From Enterobacteriaceae bacterium B14 (GTDB lineage: Bacteria; Pseudomonadota; Gammaproteobacteria; Enterobacterales; Enterobacteriaceae), in NCBI GenBank assembly GCA_000307305.1, contig DF158882.1, forward strand, positions 2,314 through 41,528: a stretch of DNA of 39,215 bases, in the 5' to 3' direction. Under the pieces are notes generated by a model. That model was not told the DNA's origin and ran no database searches. It was given only the letters and a program-made list of their open reading frames with translations. Every line of letters begins with the position of its first letter. The stretch's first letter is position 1. This document shows positions 8,725-17,038 of the stretch, one piece after another. Made by a program: the position numbers and the translations under genes.

Positions 8725-8732
8725 GTCACAAT
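8704..8732 (+). promoter_or_regulatory. isc operon promoter
   Basis: -35 TTGACT (8704-8709), 17-bp spacer, -10-like CACAAT (8727-8732, four of six). The -35 lies inside the proximal IscR site, as expected for the IscR-repressed iscR promoter. Confidence 0.7.
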
Positions 8733-8766
8733 TATCGTGTGTTTTACTAATGATAAGTAGAGAACC

Positions 8767-9270
8767 ATGAGACTGACATCTAAAGGTCGTTATGCTGTTA
8801 CCGCCATGTTGGATGTGGCGTTACATTCCCAGGAAGGACCTGTACCCTTGGCTGATATTTCTGAGCGCCAAGGCATCTCACTCTCCTATCTGGAGCAATT
8901 GTTTTCACGGTTACGCAAAAATGGTTTGGTTGCCAGCGTACGTGGGCCGGGCGGTGGTTATTTGCTGGGCAAAGAAGCTTCAGATATTGCAGTAGGCACA
9001 GTAATTATGGCAGTGGATGAATCAGTTGATGCAACCCGCTGCCAAGGTAAAGAAGGGTGTCAGGGCGGAACCCGCTGCTTGACCCATGCACTATGGCGTG
9101 ACTTGAGTGAGCGCATCAGTAGTTTCCTAAATAATATTACATTGGCTGAATTGGTCGATAATCAGGAAATTCTGGATGTTGCTGTGCGTCAAAACACCAA
9201 CGAATCACGCCGCGGTGTGAACTCCAGTAATCGTACTCAAGAGACAATCGACGTCAATCTGCAAGCATAA
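8767..9270 (+). CDS. iscR: Iron-sulfur cluster-sensing transcription regulator IscR
   Basis: A 167-residue Rrf2-family winged-helix protein, first gene of the isc operon. The N-terminal helix-turn-helix (residues about 1-60) contains [14 protein letters not shown], with E43 of the DNA-discriminating position conserved. The [2Fe-2S] ligands C92, C98, C104 and H107 are all present. With its cluster, IscR represses its own operon through type 1 sites; without it, the apoprotein binds type 2 sites such as suf. The C-terminal tail is five residues longer than in E. coli (162) and is not conserved. The gap to iscS is 49 bp. Confidence 0.98.
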   Translation: MRLTSKGRYAVTAMLDVALHSQEGPVPLADISERQGISLSYLEQLFSRLRKNGLVASVRGPGGGYLLGKEASDIAVGTVIMAVDESVDATRCQGKEGCQGGTRCLTHALWRDLSERISSFLNNITLAELVDNQEILDVAVRQNTNESRRGVNSSNRTQETIDVNLQA

Positions 9271-9319
9271 GCAGAACTTGTACGATATTTAGTTTGGAAG
9301 TGTTGTACGGAGCATTGTA

Positions 9320-10534
9320 ATGAAATTACCGATTTATCTGGACTATTCTGCTACTACGCCTGCCGATCCACGCGTTGCAGAAAAGATGATGCAGTTCTTA
9401 ACCCTGGACGGTACTTTCGGTAACCCGGCCTCCCGCTCTCACCGTTTTGGTTGGCAGGCGGAAGAGGCTGTCGATATCGCCCGTAATAATATTGCAGAAT
9501 TGATCGGCGCCGATCCTCGTGAAATTGTGTTCACTTCTGGAGCGACAGAGTCCGACAATCTGGGTATTAAAGGTGCAGCAACTTTCTATCAGAAGAAAGG
9601 CAAGCACATCATTACCAGTAAGACCGAGCATAAAGCTGTTTTAGATACCTGCCGTCAGTTAGAGCGTGAAGGTTTTGAAGTCACGTATCTTGCTCCTCAG
9701 CGTAATGGCATTATCGACCTTAAAGAGCTTGAAGCCGCTATGCGTGATGATACCGTTTTGGTTTCTATCATGCATGTGAATAACGAAATCGGTGTTGTTC
9801 AGGATATTGCGACTATTGGCGAAATGTGTCGTAGCCGCGGTATTATTTTCCACGTGGATGCCACTCAAAGTGTAGGCAAATTGCCTATCGATTTGAGCCA
9901 GCTTAAAGTCGATCTGATGTCTTTCAGCGCCCATAAAATCTATGGACCGAAAGGTATTGGTGCGTTGTACGTGCGCCGTAAGCCGCGTATTCGTATCGAA
10001 GCTCAAATGCACGGCGGTGGTCACGAGCGCGGTATGCGTTCTGGCACGCTCCCTGTACACCAAATTGTGGGTATGGGTGAAGCTTATCGTATCGCAAAAG
10101 AAGAAATGGCAACTGAAGTGCCACGTCTTCGTGCGCTACGCAATCGTCTGTGGAATGGCCTGAAAGATATCGAAGAAGTTTATTTAAATGGTGATTTAGA
10201 GCAGGGCGCACCTAACATTCTTAATGTTAGTTTCAACTATGTTGAAGGTGAATCGTTGATCATGGCGTTGAAAGACCTCGCTGTATCTTCTGGTTCTGCT
10301 TGTACTTCTGCAAGTCTCGAACCTTCTTATGTATTACGCGCGTTAGGAATGAACGATGAACTAGCACACAGTTCTATTCGTTTCTCTTTAGGCCGTTTTA
10401 CTACTGAAGAAGAGATCGATTACGCTATTGAACTGGTCAATAAATCTATCGACCGTCTGCGGGATTTATCTCCACTGTGGGATATGTTCAAGCAGGGTGT
10501 TGATATCAGTGCCATCGAATGGGCACACCATTAA
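9320..10534 (+). CDS. iscS: Cysteine desulfurase IscS
   Basis: A 404-residue PLP homodimer, the same length as E. coli IscS. It removes sulfur from cysteine and passes it as a persulfide to IscU, TusA, ThiI and others. Key residues: H104 (catalytic base, KTEHKAV), PLP lysine K206 in [12 protein letters not shown], and the mobile-loop cysteine near 328 in [10 protein letters not shown]. The E. coli loop reads SFSGHK, so G205 is replaced by alanine (A204 in this numbering of SFSA), a mild change next to the PLP lysine. A GGAG Shine-Dalgarno precedes the ATG. It is the second gene of the isc operon, and its product supplies sulfur both for clusters and for tRNA thiolation. Confidence 0.98.
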   Translation: MKLPIYLDYSATTPADPRVAEKMMQFLTLDGTFGNPASRSHRFGWQAEEAVDIARNNIAELIGADPREIVFTSGATESDNLGIKGAATFYQKKGKHIITSKTEHKAVLDTCRQLEREGFEVTYLAPQRNGIIDLKELEAAMRDDTVLVSIMHVNNEIGVVQDIATIGEMCRSRGIIFHVDATQSVGKLPIDLSQLKVDLMSFSAHKIYGPKGIGALYVRRKPRIRIEAQMHGGGHERGMRSGTLPVHQIVGMGEAYRIAKEEMATEVPRLRALRNRLWNGLKDIEEVYLNGDLEQGAPNILNVSFNYVEGESLIMALKDLAVSSGSACTSASLEPSYVLRALGMNDELAHSSIRFSLGRFTTEEEIDYAIELVNKSIDRLRDLSPLWDMFKQGVDISAIEWAHH

Positions 10535-10571
10535 TTCGTTGAAGGATTAAGCTAAGCTTAGGAGCAAAGGT

Positions 10572-10964
10572 ATGGCTTACAGTGAGAAAGTGATCGATCA
10601 CTATGAAAACCCGCGCAACGTAGGATCCTTTGACAATGAAGATCCGAACGTGGGTAGTGGCATGGTGGGTGCACCAGCCTGTGGTGATGTAATGAAACTT
10701 CAAATCAAAGTGAACGATGCGGGCATTATTGAAGATGCGCGTTTCAAAACGTATGGTTGTGGTTCTGCAATTGCATCGAGTTCTTTGGTAACAGAGTGGG
10801 TGAAGGGTAAATCTCTTGATCAGGCAGAATCGATTAAGAATACCGAAATCGCGGAAGAGTTAGCGCTCCCTCCGGTGAAAATTCACTGCTCTATTTTAGC
10901 TGAAGACGCCATTAAAGCGGCTATTGCCGATTACAAAAGCAAACACGACGCTGCGGCGAAGTAG
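10572..10964 (+). CDS. iscU: Iron-sulfur cluster scaffold IscU
   Basis: A 130-residue scaffold on which [2Fe-2S] clusters are built from IscS sulfur and iron before HscA/HscB-driven release. Ligands C37 (APACGD), D39, C63 (YGCGSA), H105 and C106 (KIHCSI) are present. The chaperone recognition motif LPPVK occupies residues 99-103, directly before the last ligands. It is two residues longer than the E. coli protein at the C-terminus. TTAGGAG at 10558-10564 is a good ribosome site. It lies 37 bp after iscS. The 109-bp gap to iscA contains a stable hairpin. Confidence 0.98.
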   Translation: MAYSEKVIDHYENPRNVGSFDNEDPNVGSGMVGAPACGDVMKLQIKVNDAGIIEDARFKTYGCGSAIASSSLVTEWVKGKSLDQAESIKNTEIAEELALPPVKIHCSILAEDAIKAAIADYKSKHDAAAK

Positions 10965-10996
10965 TAGATTATTGTAATTAACATCTGCCTAATACA

Positions 10997-11035
10997 TTTC
11001 AGGTTACAGAGCATAAATGCCTTTGTAGCCTGAAA
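10997..11035 (+). other. Intercistronic hairpin between iscU and iscA
   Basis: A 12-bp stem (10997-11008 with 11024-11035, one G-U pair) and a 15-base loop. No T tract follows, so it is more likely an mRNA-processing or stability element than a terminator. It could set different levels of IscRSU and IscA-HscBA mRNA. Confidence 0.55.
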
Positions 11036-11073
11036 AGGTATAGATAAATCAATAAAGAGTAGAGGTTGTTATT

Positions 11074-11397
11074 ATGCCGATTACCATGAGCGACAGCGCA
11101 GCGCAGCGTGTTCAGTCCTTTTTACAAAATCGAGGCAAAGGTTTAGGCCTGCGTCTGGGTGTAAAAACATCGGGCTGTTCGGGCATGGCGTATGTGTTGG
11201 AGTTTGTCGACGATGTAAACGACGATGATGTCGTATTCGAAGACAAAGGCGTTAAAGTCATCGTGGATGGTAAAAGTTTGGTGTATCTGGACGGAACACA
11301 GTTGGATTTCGTTAAAGAAGGGCTAAACGAAGGCTTTAAATTTAACAACCCAAATATGTCCAGTGAGTGTGGCTGTGGCGAGAGCTTTCACGTTTAA
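11074..11397 (+). CDS. iscA: A-type iron-sulfur carrier IscA
   Basis: A 107-residue HesB/IscA-family protein. The three cysteines that bind iron or a cluster are C35 ([10 protein letters not shown]), C99 and C101 ([11 protein letters not shown]). A-type carriers pass clusters, particularly [4Fe-4S], from the scaffold to target enzymes. In this window such targets include RlmN and IspG. The sequence follows E. coli IscA over its full length. Operon position between iscU and hscB is standard. The 104-bp gap to hscB contains no obvious terminator. Confidence 0.98.
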   Translation: MPITMSDSAAQRVQSFLQNRGKGLGLRLGVKTSGCSGMAYVLEFVDDVNDDDVVFEDKGVKVIVDGKSLVYLDGTQLDFVKEGLNEGFKFNNPNMSSECGCGESFHV

Positions 11398-11501
11398 GCG
11401 TTTTACCCTATTTCGTTTGGGCTGCGTCTCGGCAAGATCTTTTTCTTCGCTACTGAGTGGCGAGGAATGTCATTATTAATGACCAACTCTTAGAGCATGG
11501 C

Positions 11502-12020
11502 ATGGACTATTTCACGTTATTTGGCTTACCAGTCAGTTATCCCATCGACCTGAGTTCTTTAGCTTCGCGCTATCAAGATCTACAGCGTCAGTTTCATCCC
11601 GACCGCTATGCTGTTGCACCTGAAAATGAAAAGTTACGGGCTTTACAACAGGCTGCTACCATCAATGATGCCTATCAAACACTCAAGCATCCGTTAAAAA
11701 GAGCAGAGTATTTGCTATCTTTACAAGGATTTGATGTTCGTAACGAACAGCAAACAATGCACGATACTGCGTTTTTGATGGAACAACTCGAGCTACGTGA
11801 AGAGCTGGATAGCATAGAAAAACGCCCCGATAGCGAAAGCGCTCTTCTGGTGTTTTCTGGGCGTGTCGATAAAATGGTGGTGCTGCGTAGCCAGCAGCTA
11901 GTGCAAGAACTGGGCAATGAGCAGTGGCCAGAGGCCACAGACACTGTACGGAAATTGCGTTTTTTAGATAAGCTTCAGCAGCAAATTGAACAACTCGAAG
12001 AACGACTGCTGGACTCCTGA
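11502..12020 (+). CDS. hscB: J-domain co-chaperone HscB
   Basis: A 172-residue protein that binds IscU and delivers it to HscA, stimulating its ATPase. The N-terminal J domain contains the invariant HPD (H32-D34, in QFHPDRYA). The C-terminal three-helix bundle (about 80-172), with ELREELD and [10 protein letters not shown], binds IscU. I chose ATG 11502 (MDYFTLFG) because it equals the E. coli start. An in-frame GTG at 11457 would add 15 residues that the family lacks. The ribosome site of the chosen start is weak (GAG), which fits coupling to upstream translation. hscA follows after 12 bp. Confidence 0.95.
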   Translation: MDYFTLFGLPVSYPIDLSSLASRYQDLQRQFHPDRYAVAPENEKLRALQQAATINDAYQTLKHPLKRAEYLLSLQGFDVRNEQQTMHDTAFLMEQLELREELDSIEKRPDSESALLVFSGRVDKMVVLRSQQLVQELGNEQWPEATDTVRKLRFLDKLQQQIEQLEERLLDS

Positions 12021-12032
12021 CGGAAGCTCTAT

Positions 12033-13883
12033 ATGGCTTTATTACAAATTAGTGAGCCGGGCCTTAGTGCGGCTCCTCACCAGCGCCGTTTGGCTGCGGG
12101 TATTGATTTAGGCACAACCAATTCATTAGTGGCGACCGTGCGCAGTGGCAAGGCTGAAACCTTGGCTGATACTGAGGGGCGCCATCTGCTGCCTTCCGTT
12201 ATTCATTATGGCTCGGAGAGCATTGATATCGGTTGGGATGCTCGCCGTCTAGCATCGCAGGACCCGGTGAATACAGTCAGTTCCATTAAACGTATGATGG
12301 GGCGCTCTCTTGCTGATATTCAACAGCGCTATCCCAATCTTCCTTACCAGTTTGCTGCCAGCGACAATGGCCTTCCATTGCTAGAAACGGCGGGTGGTTT
12401 GGTTAATCCCATCCAAGTCTCCTCAGAAATCCTAAAGGCACTGGCTGCACGTGCTCAGGGTACATTGGAGGGTGAGTTGGATGGTGTTGTTATTACGGTT
12501 CCTGCTTATTTTGACGATGCTCAGCGCCAAGGCACTAAAGACGCGGCCCGTATTGCGGGATTACACGTTTTACGTCTGCTGAATGAGCCAACCGCTGCAG
12601 CGATTGCTTACGGTCTAGATTCAGGGCAAGAGGGTGTGATAGCCGTTTATGACCTAGGTGGCGGAACATTTGATATTTCTATTCTACGACTTAGCCGTGG
12701 GGTATTTGAGGTATTGGCAACTGGCGGCGATTCGGCCCTTGGTGGCGATGATTTTGACCATTTACTGGCTGACTGGCTGCGAGAGCAAGCAGGGATAAGT
12801 GATCGCACCGATCACCGTTTACAGCGCGAGTTACTGGATGCGGCTATTAGTGCCAAAATTGCACTGAGTGATGCATCGAATGTCGATATTGAGGTTGCTG
12901 GCTGGAAAGGGAATATAACCCGAGAGCATTTCGATGAAATTATCGGTGCGTTGGTTAAACGTTCTCTATTGTCCTGCCGCCGTGTGCTGAAAGATGCAGG
13001 GGTTACCGCAGAAGAGGTTTTGAATGTGGTCATGGTTGGGGGATCAACTCGAGTTCCTCTAGTGAGAACGATGGTCGGCGAATTTTTTGGCCGTACACCA
13101 CTGACAACCATCGACCCCGATAAGGTCGTTGCTATCGGAGCCGCTATTCAAGCCGATATTTTGGTTGGGAATAAACCTGACTCCGAGATGCTGTTGCTGG
13201 ATGTTATCCCACTCTCATTGGGACTAGAGACAATGGGCGGATTAGTGGAGAAAGTCATTTCACGTAATACCACTATCCCTGTCGCTAAAGCTCAAGAATT
13301 TACTACTTTCAAAGATGGGCAGACGGCGATGATGATCCACGTCTTGCAAGGTGAGCGTGAACTGGTTGATGCCTGTCGCTCTCTGGCCCGTTTTACTCTG
13401 CGCGGTATTCCTCCTATGCCTGCGGGTGGCGCGCACATTCGCGTCACCTTTCAGGTTGATGCGGATGGCTTGCTGAATGTGACGGCGATGGAGAAATCGA
13501 CCGGAGTACAAGCAGCAATTCAGGTGAAACCTTCTTATGGTTTGAGCGATGGTGAAGTCGCTATGATGATCAAAGACTCCTTGGCTCACGCAGAACATGA
13601 TATTAGTGCTAGATCACTGGCTGAACAGCGTGTTGAAGCAGCTCGTGTATTAGAAAGCTTATTGAGTGCACTGGTTGAAGACGGTTCACTTTTGGATGAG
13701 CAAGAGCGTAGCGATATCGACAGTGCCATCGCTGAATTACAGCAAGTGACGGTAGGCGATAATGCGATTGCGATAGAATCAGCAATTAAAACCGTTGATG
13801 CAGTAACACAAGAGTTTGCCGCACGCCGTATGGATGCGTCTATACGTCGTGCATTAGCAGGACATTCCGTGGATGATATTTAA
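12033..13883 (+). CDS. hscA: Hsp70-class chaperone HscA for iron-sulfur cluster transfer
   Basis: A 616-residue specialised Hsp70, identical in length to E. coli HscA. The nucleotide-binding domain (about 20-390) shows phosphate-1 [12 protein letters not shown], phosphate-2 [14 protein letters not shown] and the adenosine motif [13 protein letters not shown]. The substrate domain (about 395-510) recognises the LPPVK motif of IscU, and a helical lid forms the C-terminus. ATP hydrolysis, stimulated by HscB, drives cluster release from IscU. fdx starts 2 bp after its stop, so the two are tightly coupled. Confidence 0.98.
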   Translation: MALLQISEPGLSAAPHQRRLAAGIDLGTTNSLVATVRSGKAETLADTEGRHLLPSVIHYGSESIDIGWDARRLASQDPVNTVSSIKRMMGRSLADIQQRYPNLPYQFAASDNGLPLLETAGGLVNPIQVSSEILKALAARAQGTLEGELDGVVITVPAYFDDAQRQGTKDAARIAGLHVLRLLNEPTAAAIAYGLDSGQEGVIAVYDLGGGTFDISILRLSRGVFEVLATGGDSALGGDDFDHLLADWLREQAGISDRTDHRLQRELLDAAISAKIALSDASNVDIEVAGWKGNITREHFDEIIGALVKRSLLSCRRVLKDAGVTAEEVLNVVMVGGSTRVPLVRTMVGEFFGRTPLTTIDPDKVVAIGAAIQADILVGNKPDSEMLLLDVIPLSLGLETMGGLVEKVISRNTTIPVAKAQEFTTFKDGQTAMMIHVLQGERELVDACRSLARFTLRGIPPMPAGGAHIRVTFQVDADGLLNVTAMEKSTGVQAAIQVKPSYGLSDGEVAMMIKDSLAHAEHDISARSLAEQRVEAARVLESLLSALVEDGSLLDEQERSDIDSAIAELQQVTVGDNAIAIESAIKTVDAVTQEFAARRMDASIRRALAGHSVDDI

Positions 13884-13885
13884 AC

Positions 13886-14221
13886 ATGCCTAAAATTGTA
13901 TTTTTACCCCATACCGATCTTTGTCCTGAGGGGCTCGTTGTTGAGGCTCAGGAAGGAGAAACGATTCTGAATGCAGCATTACGCAACGGTATCGAAATAG
14001 AACATGCTTGTGAGAAATCTTGTGCTTGCACAACATGCCACTGCATCGTAAGAGAAGGGTTTGATTCTCTTGATGAAAGCCAAGAACTGGAAGATGACAT
14101 GCTCGATAAAGCATGGGGATTAGAGCCGGAAAGCCGTTTGAGCTGTCAGGCTAAAGTGGCCGATGAAGATTTGGTTGTTGAGATCCCTCGTTATACGATC
14201 AACCACGCACGCGAGCATTAA
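13886..14221 (+). CDS. fdx: [2Fe-2S] ferredoxin of the ISC system
   Basis: A 111-residue adrenodoxin-type ferredoxin that supplies electrons for cluster assembly on IscU. The cluster ligands by family alignment are C42, C48, C51 and C87. The first three lie in [14 protein letters not shown], together with two non-ligand cysteines (C46, C53) also found in E. coli Fdx. It begins 2 bp after hscA without a separate strong ribosome site, which supports translational coupling. iscX follows 39 bp later. Confidence 0.97.
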   Translation: MPKIVFLPHTDLCPEGLVVEAQEGETILNAALRNGIEIEHACEKSCACTTCHCIVREGFDSLDESQELEDDMLDKAWGLEPESRLSCQAKVADEDLVVEIPRYTINHAREH

Positions 14222-14260
14222 CTGCCGGATGGCTCATGACCGCTCAAAAGGAGTCTTTTT

Positions 14261-14461
14261 ATGGGTTTAAAATGGCAAGATAGCCGTGAAATCGGTGAAG
14301 CGCTATACGATCTTTATCCTGATATTGATCCTAAAACAGTTCGTTTTACTGACCTTCACCAATGGATTTGTGCTCTTGACGAGTTTGACGATGAGCCGCA
14401 GGCCTCCAATGAGAAAGTTCTTGAGGCAATTTTGCTCGTGTGGCTAGACGAAGCTGAATAG
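14261..14461 (+). CDS. iscX: Fe-S assembly modulator IscX
   Basis: A 66-residue acidic helical protein, the same length as E. coli IscX (YfhJ). The winged-helix family signature [11 protein letters not shown], the central [14 protein letters not shown] and the C-terminal LLVWLDEAE are conserved. IscX binds IscS at the site used by frataxin CyaY, binds iron and tunes the desulfurase rate. It has a strong AAAAGGAG ribosome site at 14247-14254. It is the last gene of the isc operon, and a hairpin follows 26 bases after the stop. Confidence 0.96.
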   Translation: MGLKWQDSREIGEALYDLYPDIDPKTVRFTDLHQWICALDEFDDEPQASNEKVLEAILLVWLDEAE

Positions 14462-14487
14462 GGCTTGTGGAATACAAAATATCTTCA

Positions 14488-14520
14488 AATGGGCTACCTC
14501 TGGGTGGCCCATTGTCTATT
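14488..14520 (+). terminator. Terminator of the isc operon
   Basis: An 11-bp stem (14488-14498 with 14503-14513, one G-U pair) and a tetraloop TCTG. The U tract is interrupted (TTGTCTATTT). Confidence 0.7.
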
Positions 14521-14685
14521 TGGTGAACAGTAATACTAAAAAACTGATAAAAATAAGGGGCTGAGGATTGAAACTTTTTCTCTGTTGGGAGTGATTGTTT
14601 TATAATCGCCGACCGAAATAATGTTATGCAGCTTATGGCTTGATTGGACGAAAGCTGCTGTACACAACTCATATGGAGAATGTAG

Positions 14686-15792
14686 ATGGTAAAAAACGAA
14701 ACATCACCCCCAGTTAAAACACGGCACAAAGAGTATGCGCTGTTACTAGCCGTTGTTGCATTACCTATCGTATATCTATTCAAAGATACCAGTAATTTCC
14801 TTCTTATTGTTCTGATTAACCTTATTGCACTTGTTGCTATTCTTGGTAGCGCCTTCAGCGTTGTTCGACATGCTGATGTTTTAGCCCACCGTTTGGGTGA
14901 ACCTTTCGGCTCGCTTATTTTGAGCCTCTCAGTGGTTATTCTCGAAGTGAGCCTGATTTCTGCGCTGATGGCGACAGGGGATGCTGGGCCGACTCTGATG
15001 CGTGATACGCTCTATTCCATCATCATGATTGTGACGGCGGGTTTAGTCGGGGTTGCGCTACTGCTTGGTGGCCGTAAATTCACGACTCAACATTTGAATT
15101 TGGCAGGAATAAAACAGTATTTGATCGCGATTATTCCACTCGCCGCCATCGTGCTGATTTTACCTGCTGTATTAGAAGGTGGGACATTTAATGATTCCCA
15201 ACTCATTATGGTCGCGGCTATTTCTGCCGTGATGTATGCCGTGTTCTTGATTATCCAAACGCGTACACACCAGAGCCTATTCGTGTATGAACACGAAGAT
15301 GAAAGTGATAACCCCAATGATCCTCATGGTAAGCCCTCTTATCACTCTAGCTTATGGCATGCAGTGTGGCTCATTATCTATTTGGTTGCGGTTATCAGCA
15401 TTACCAAAATGAATGCGGCACCATTAGAGCATTTGCTGGTAGAACTAAATGCACCAACTCAGTTCACTGGTTTCCTCGTTGCACTGTTAATTTTATCCCC
15501 TGAGGGATTAGGTGCTATCAAGGCGGTTTTGCATAACCAATTACAAAGAGCGATGAATCTGTTCTTTGGGTCGGTTCTTGCGACAATTTCGCTGACGGTT
15601 CCTGCGGTTATCATCATTTCTATCTTGACTGAGCAGTCTCTGACTTTTGGCTTGGATGCGCCTAATATCGTTGTATTAGTGAGCATCTTGATTCTTTGCC
15701 AAACCTCTTTTGCTACAGGCAGAACTAACGCCCTGAATGGCGCGGCTCATCTTGCCATATTCGCTGCTTATCTCATGACTATCATGATGTAA
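14686..15792 (+). CDS. chaA: Calcium/sodium:proton antiporter ChaA
   Basis: A 368-residue inner-membrane antiporter of the CaCA family, close to E. coli ChaA (366). About 11 hydrophobic segments are visible. The two ion-binding repeats include GEPFGSLILSLSVVILEVSL near residue 75 and LLILSPEGLGAIKA near 265, each with a conserved glutamate. A cytoplasmic acidic loop (YEHEDESDNPNDPHG, about 200-215) separates the halves, as in E. coli. It exports Ca2+ or Na+ (and K+) at alkaline pH in exchange for protons. In E. coli the gene is next to chaBC and far from isc; here it stands alone between iscX and a bactofilin gene. TATAAT at 14601-14606 is a possible -10. Confidence 0.95.
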   Translation: MVKNETSPPVKTRHKEYALLLAVVALPIVYLFKDTSNFLLIVLINLIALVAILGSAFSVVRHADVLAHRLGEPFGSLILSLSVVILEVSLISALMATGDAGPTLMRDTLYSIIMIVTAGLVGVALLLGGRKFTTQHLNLAGIKQYLIAIIPLAAIVLILPAVLEGGTFNDSQLIMVAAISAVMYAVFLIIQTRTHQSLFVYEHEDESDNPNDPHGKPSYHSSLWHAVWLIIYLVAVISITKMNAAPLEHLLVELNAPTQFTGFLVALLILSPEGLGAIKAVLHNQLQRAMNLFFGSVLATISLTVPAVIIISILTEQSLTFGLDAPNIVVLVSILILCQTSFATGRTNALNGAAHLAIFAAYLMTIMM

Positions 15793-15896
15793 CATTAATC
15801 TCAGTGTTGCCCTTCAAGGGAAGTGGAGGGGAACGCGGGTTTAAAAGAGAAAGCGAATAATCAGGGAAAATAAGGAAGGAATCGGAGAGAGTTGAT

Positions 15897-15929
15897 CATT
15901 GCCGTCTGTTGTGTGAACAGACGGCAATG
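15897..15929. terminator. Hairpin between convergent chaA and bactofilin gene
   Basis: A perfect 14-bp stem (15897-15910 with 15916-15929) and a 5-base loop GTGTG. It touches the stop codon of the minus-strand bactofilin gene. There is no clear T tract on either strand, so termination strength is uncertain. Confidence 0.55.
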
Positions 15930-16517
15930 TTAGGCTGATAAACCTTTATGTGTTTTCAGTAGCAGTGCTGGCGCTGGTGTTCTTCGCCACAGCTTGTTTT
16001 CTTTTTTAGCTGCCACCTGAAGGTCTTCAGTCAGCTTTGATTTTGCGCGTGGTGCTGGCAGTAATTCGCCTTCATCCAACTGTTCAGAAGTACCAATAAA
16101 GATACCGCCCTTACTGACAGAGAATGCGCTGCTGCGGATTGTGCCTTCAACACGGCCTTTTTCTAGAATTTCAACGGTAGACGCATCGCATAGCCCATTA
16201 ACTTTTCCGTTAATGGTGATGGCTGGTGCTCTCAGTTCTCCGGTGATCTGCCCATTCAGCATGACGGTGATGGTACCGTTACTCTCTATTTTTCCTTCGA
16301 TGCAACCATCAATATGAATATCACCTTCTAGCGTGATTTCACCTTGAAGCTTCGAGTTCTGCGCAATAAAAGTTACCTTGCTACTTTTCGTCTTACTAAC
16401 ACTATCCTGATCCATCATGGATGAGACCGTTTTTACCGTACCTTCTGCAGGGAATAATGGGTCTTCCTGCTGAGGAGTCAACGATATCTCTTGTGGCTTG
16501 GATTTAAACAGAGCCAT
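15930..16517 (-). CDS. Probable internal-start soluble bactofilin isoform
   Basis: Inside the bactofilin frame an ATG at 16517 (MALFKSKPQEI) is preceded by AGGAGAAAGGAT. This is a far better ribosome site than that of the long form. Starting here gives 195 residues: the complete bactofilin domain without the two membrane segments. P. mirabilis CcmA is reported to occur in a full-length membrane form and an N-terminally shortened form, so two products from one gene are plausible. Alternatively, this is the only real start and the upstream open frame is a separate fused reading frame. The position of the start codon and ribosome site is seen directly; the existence of two proteins is inferred. 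Confidence 0.6.
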   Translation of the reverse strand: MALFKSKPQEISLTPQQEDPLFPAEGTVKTVSSMMDQDSVSKTKSSKVTFIAQNSKLQGEITLEGDIHIDGCIEGKIESNGTITVMLNGQITGELRAPAITINGKVNGLCDASTVEILEKGRVEGTIRSSAFSVSKGGIFIGTSEQLDEGELLPAPRAKSKLTEDLQVAAKKENKLWRRTPAPALLLKTHKGLSA

Positions 16518-16700
16518 ATCCTTTCTCCTGTTTCTCTTAACATAAGAGCGAGTATAAATAATAAGCAAAATAACGACAGCTAAAGAACAAACACTTAAGC
16601 TGGCGTAAAGGAAGGGAGTACTTAGTCTCCAAACTGCAAGAGCAATGATCCAAAGCCCCCAAATGGGCCAAAGCCATCGATATTGATTGCGATGTTCCAT
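15930..16700 (-). CDS. Membrane-anchored bactofilin (CcmA-like polymer-forming cytoskeletal protein)
   Basis: From ATG 16700 (MEHRNQYRW) the product has 256 residues. The N-terminus holds two hydrophobic segments (about 10-25 and 33-50) followed by a basic stretch (VKRNRRKD). Residues about 105-215 form a bactofilin domain: repeated short beta strands such as GEITLEGDIHIDGCIEGKI and GKVNGLCDASTVEI, which build a beta-helix that polymerises. The C-terminal tail is basic. Bactofilins scaffold cell-shape or envelope machinery; Proteus mirabilis CcmA is the closest described case I know. An in-frame TTG at 16739 would extend it by 13 residues, with little support. A second, stronger start lies inside at 16517 (separate entry). 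Confidence 0.85.
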   Translation of the reverse strand: MEHRNQYRWLWPIWGLWIIALAVWRLSTPFLYASLSVCSLAVVILLIIYTRSYVKRNRRKDMALFKSKPQEISLTPQQEDPLFPAEGTVKTVSSMMDQDSVSKTKSSKVTFIAQNSKLQGEITLEGDIHIDGCIEGKIESNGTITVMLNGQITGELRAPAITINGKVNGLCDASTVEILEKGRVEGTIRSSAFSVSKGGIFIGTSEQLDEGELLPAPRAKSKLTEDLQVAAKKENKLWRRTPAPALLLKTHKGLSA

Positions 16701-17038
16701 GACGAATAACAATTCCTTGAGTCTTTGTATGCATAACAAAAGGCGATGCTCGATCGACGGATCTTTTGTATGGCTCTTTGAGCAACGTGGATGATATATA
16801 AAGTCTCGGGATGAAACCAGAGGAAGAGCGGCAATTCGGCGACTTTATTTGTATTCGAGATAGAACGAGCTGACAAAAGTGTTAGCAAATTTTTTCTTAC
16901 CCAACATCAACATAAATATGCCAGCAAATCATTTTGCTTATCCTTCCGTTGAGGTTGAAGTATGCTTTCTAGTGTTTGCTATGTTTCGGGAACGAAGACA
17001 TAGTTTGGAAGAACATGAATTCAATGAGGAGTAGAGGC
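16701..17038. other. Divergent intergenic region, bactofilin gene / pepB
   Basis: About 340 bp with no supported gene; the short minus-strand frames here show no family features. It must hold the promoters of both genes, but I see no clear -35/-10 pair. Confidence 0.5.

Noticed and set aside
11457-11501. GTG start adding 15 residues to HscB
   Set aside because: The family starts at MDYFTLFG, directly with the J domain.
14346-14783. 145-residue minus-strand frame across iscX, its terminator and the chaA start
   Set aside because: It lies opposite two clear genes and has no family features.
16976-17038. Upstream start of PepB
   Set aside because: The added residues are not conserved, whereas ATG 17039 has a clear AGGAG.
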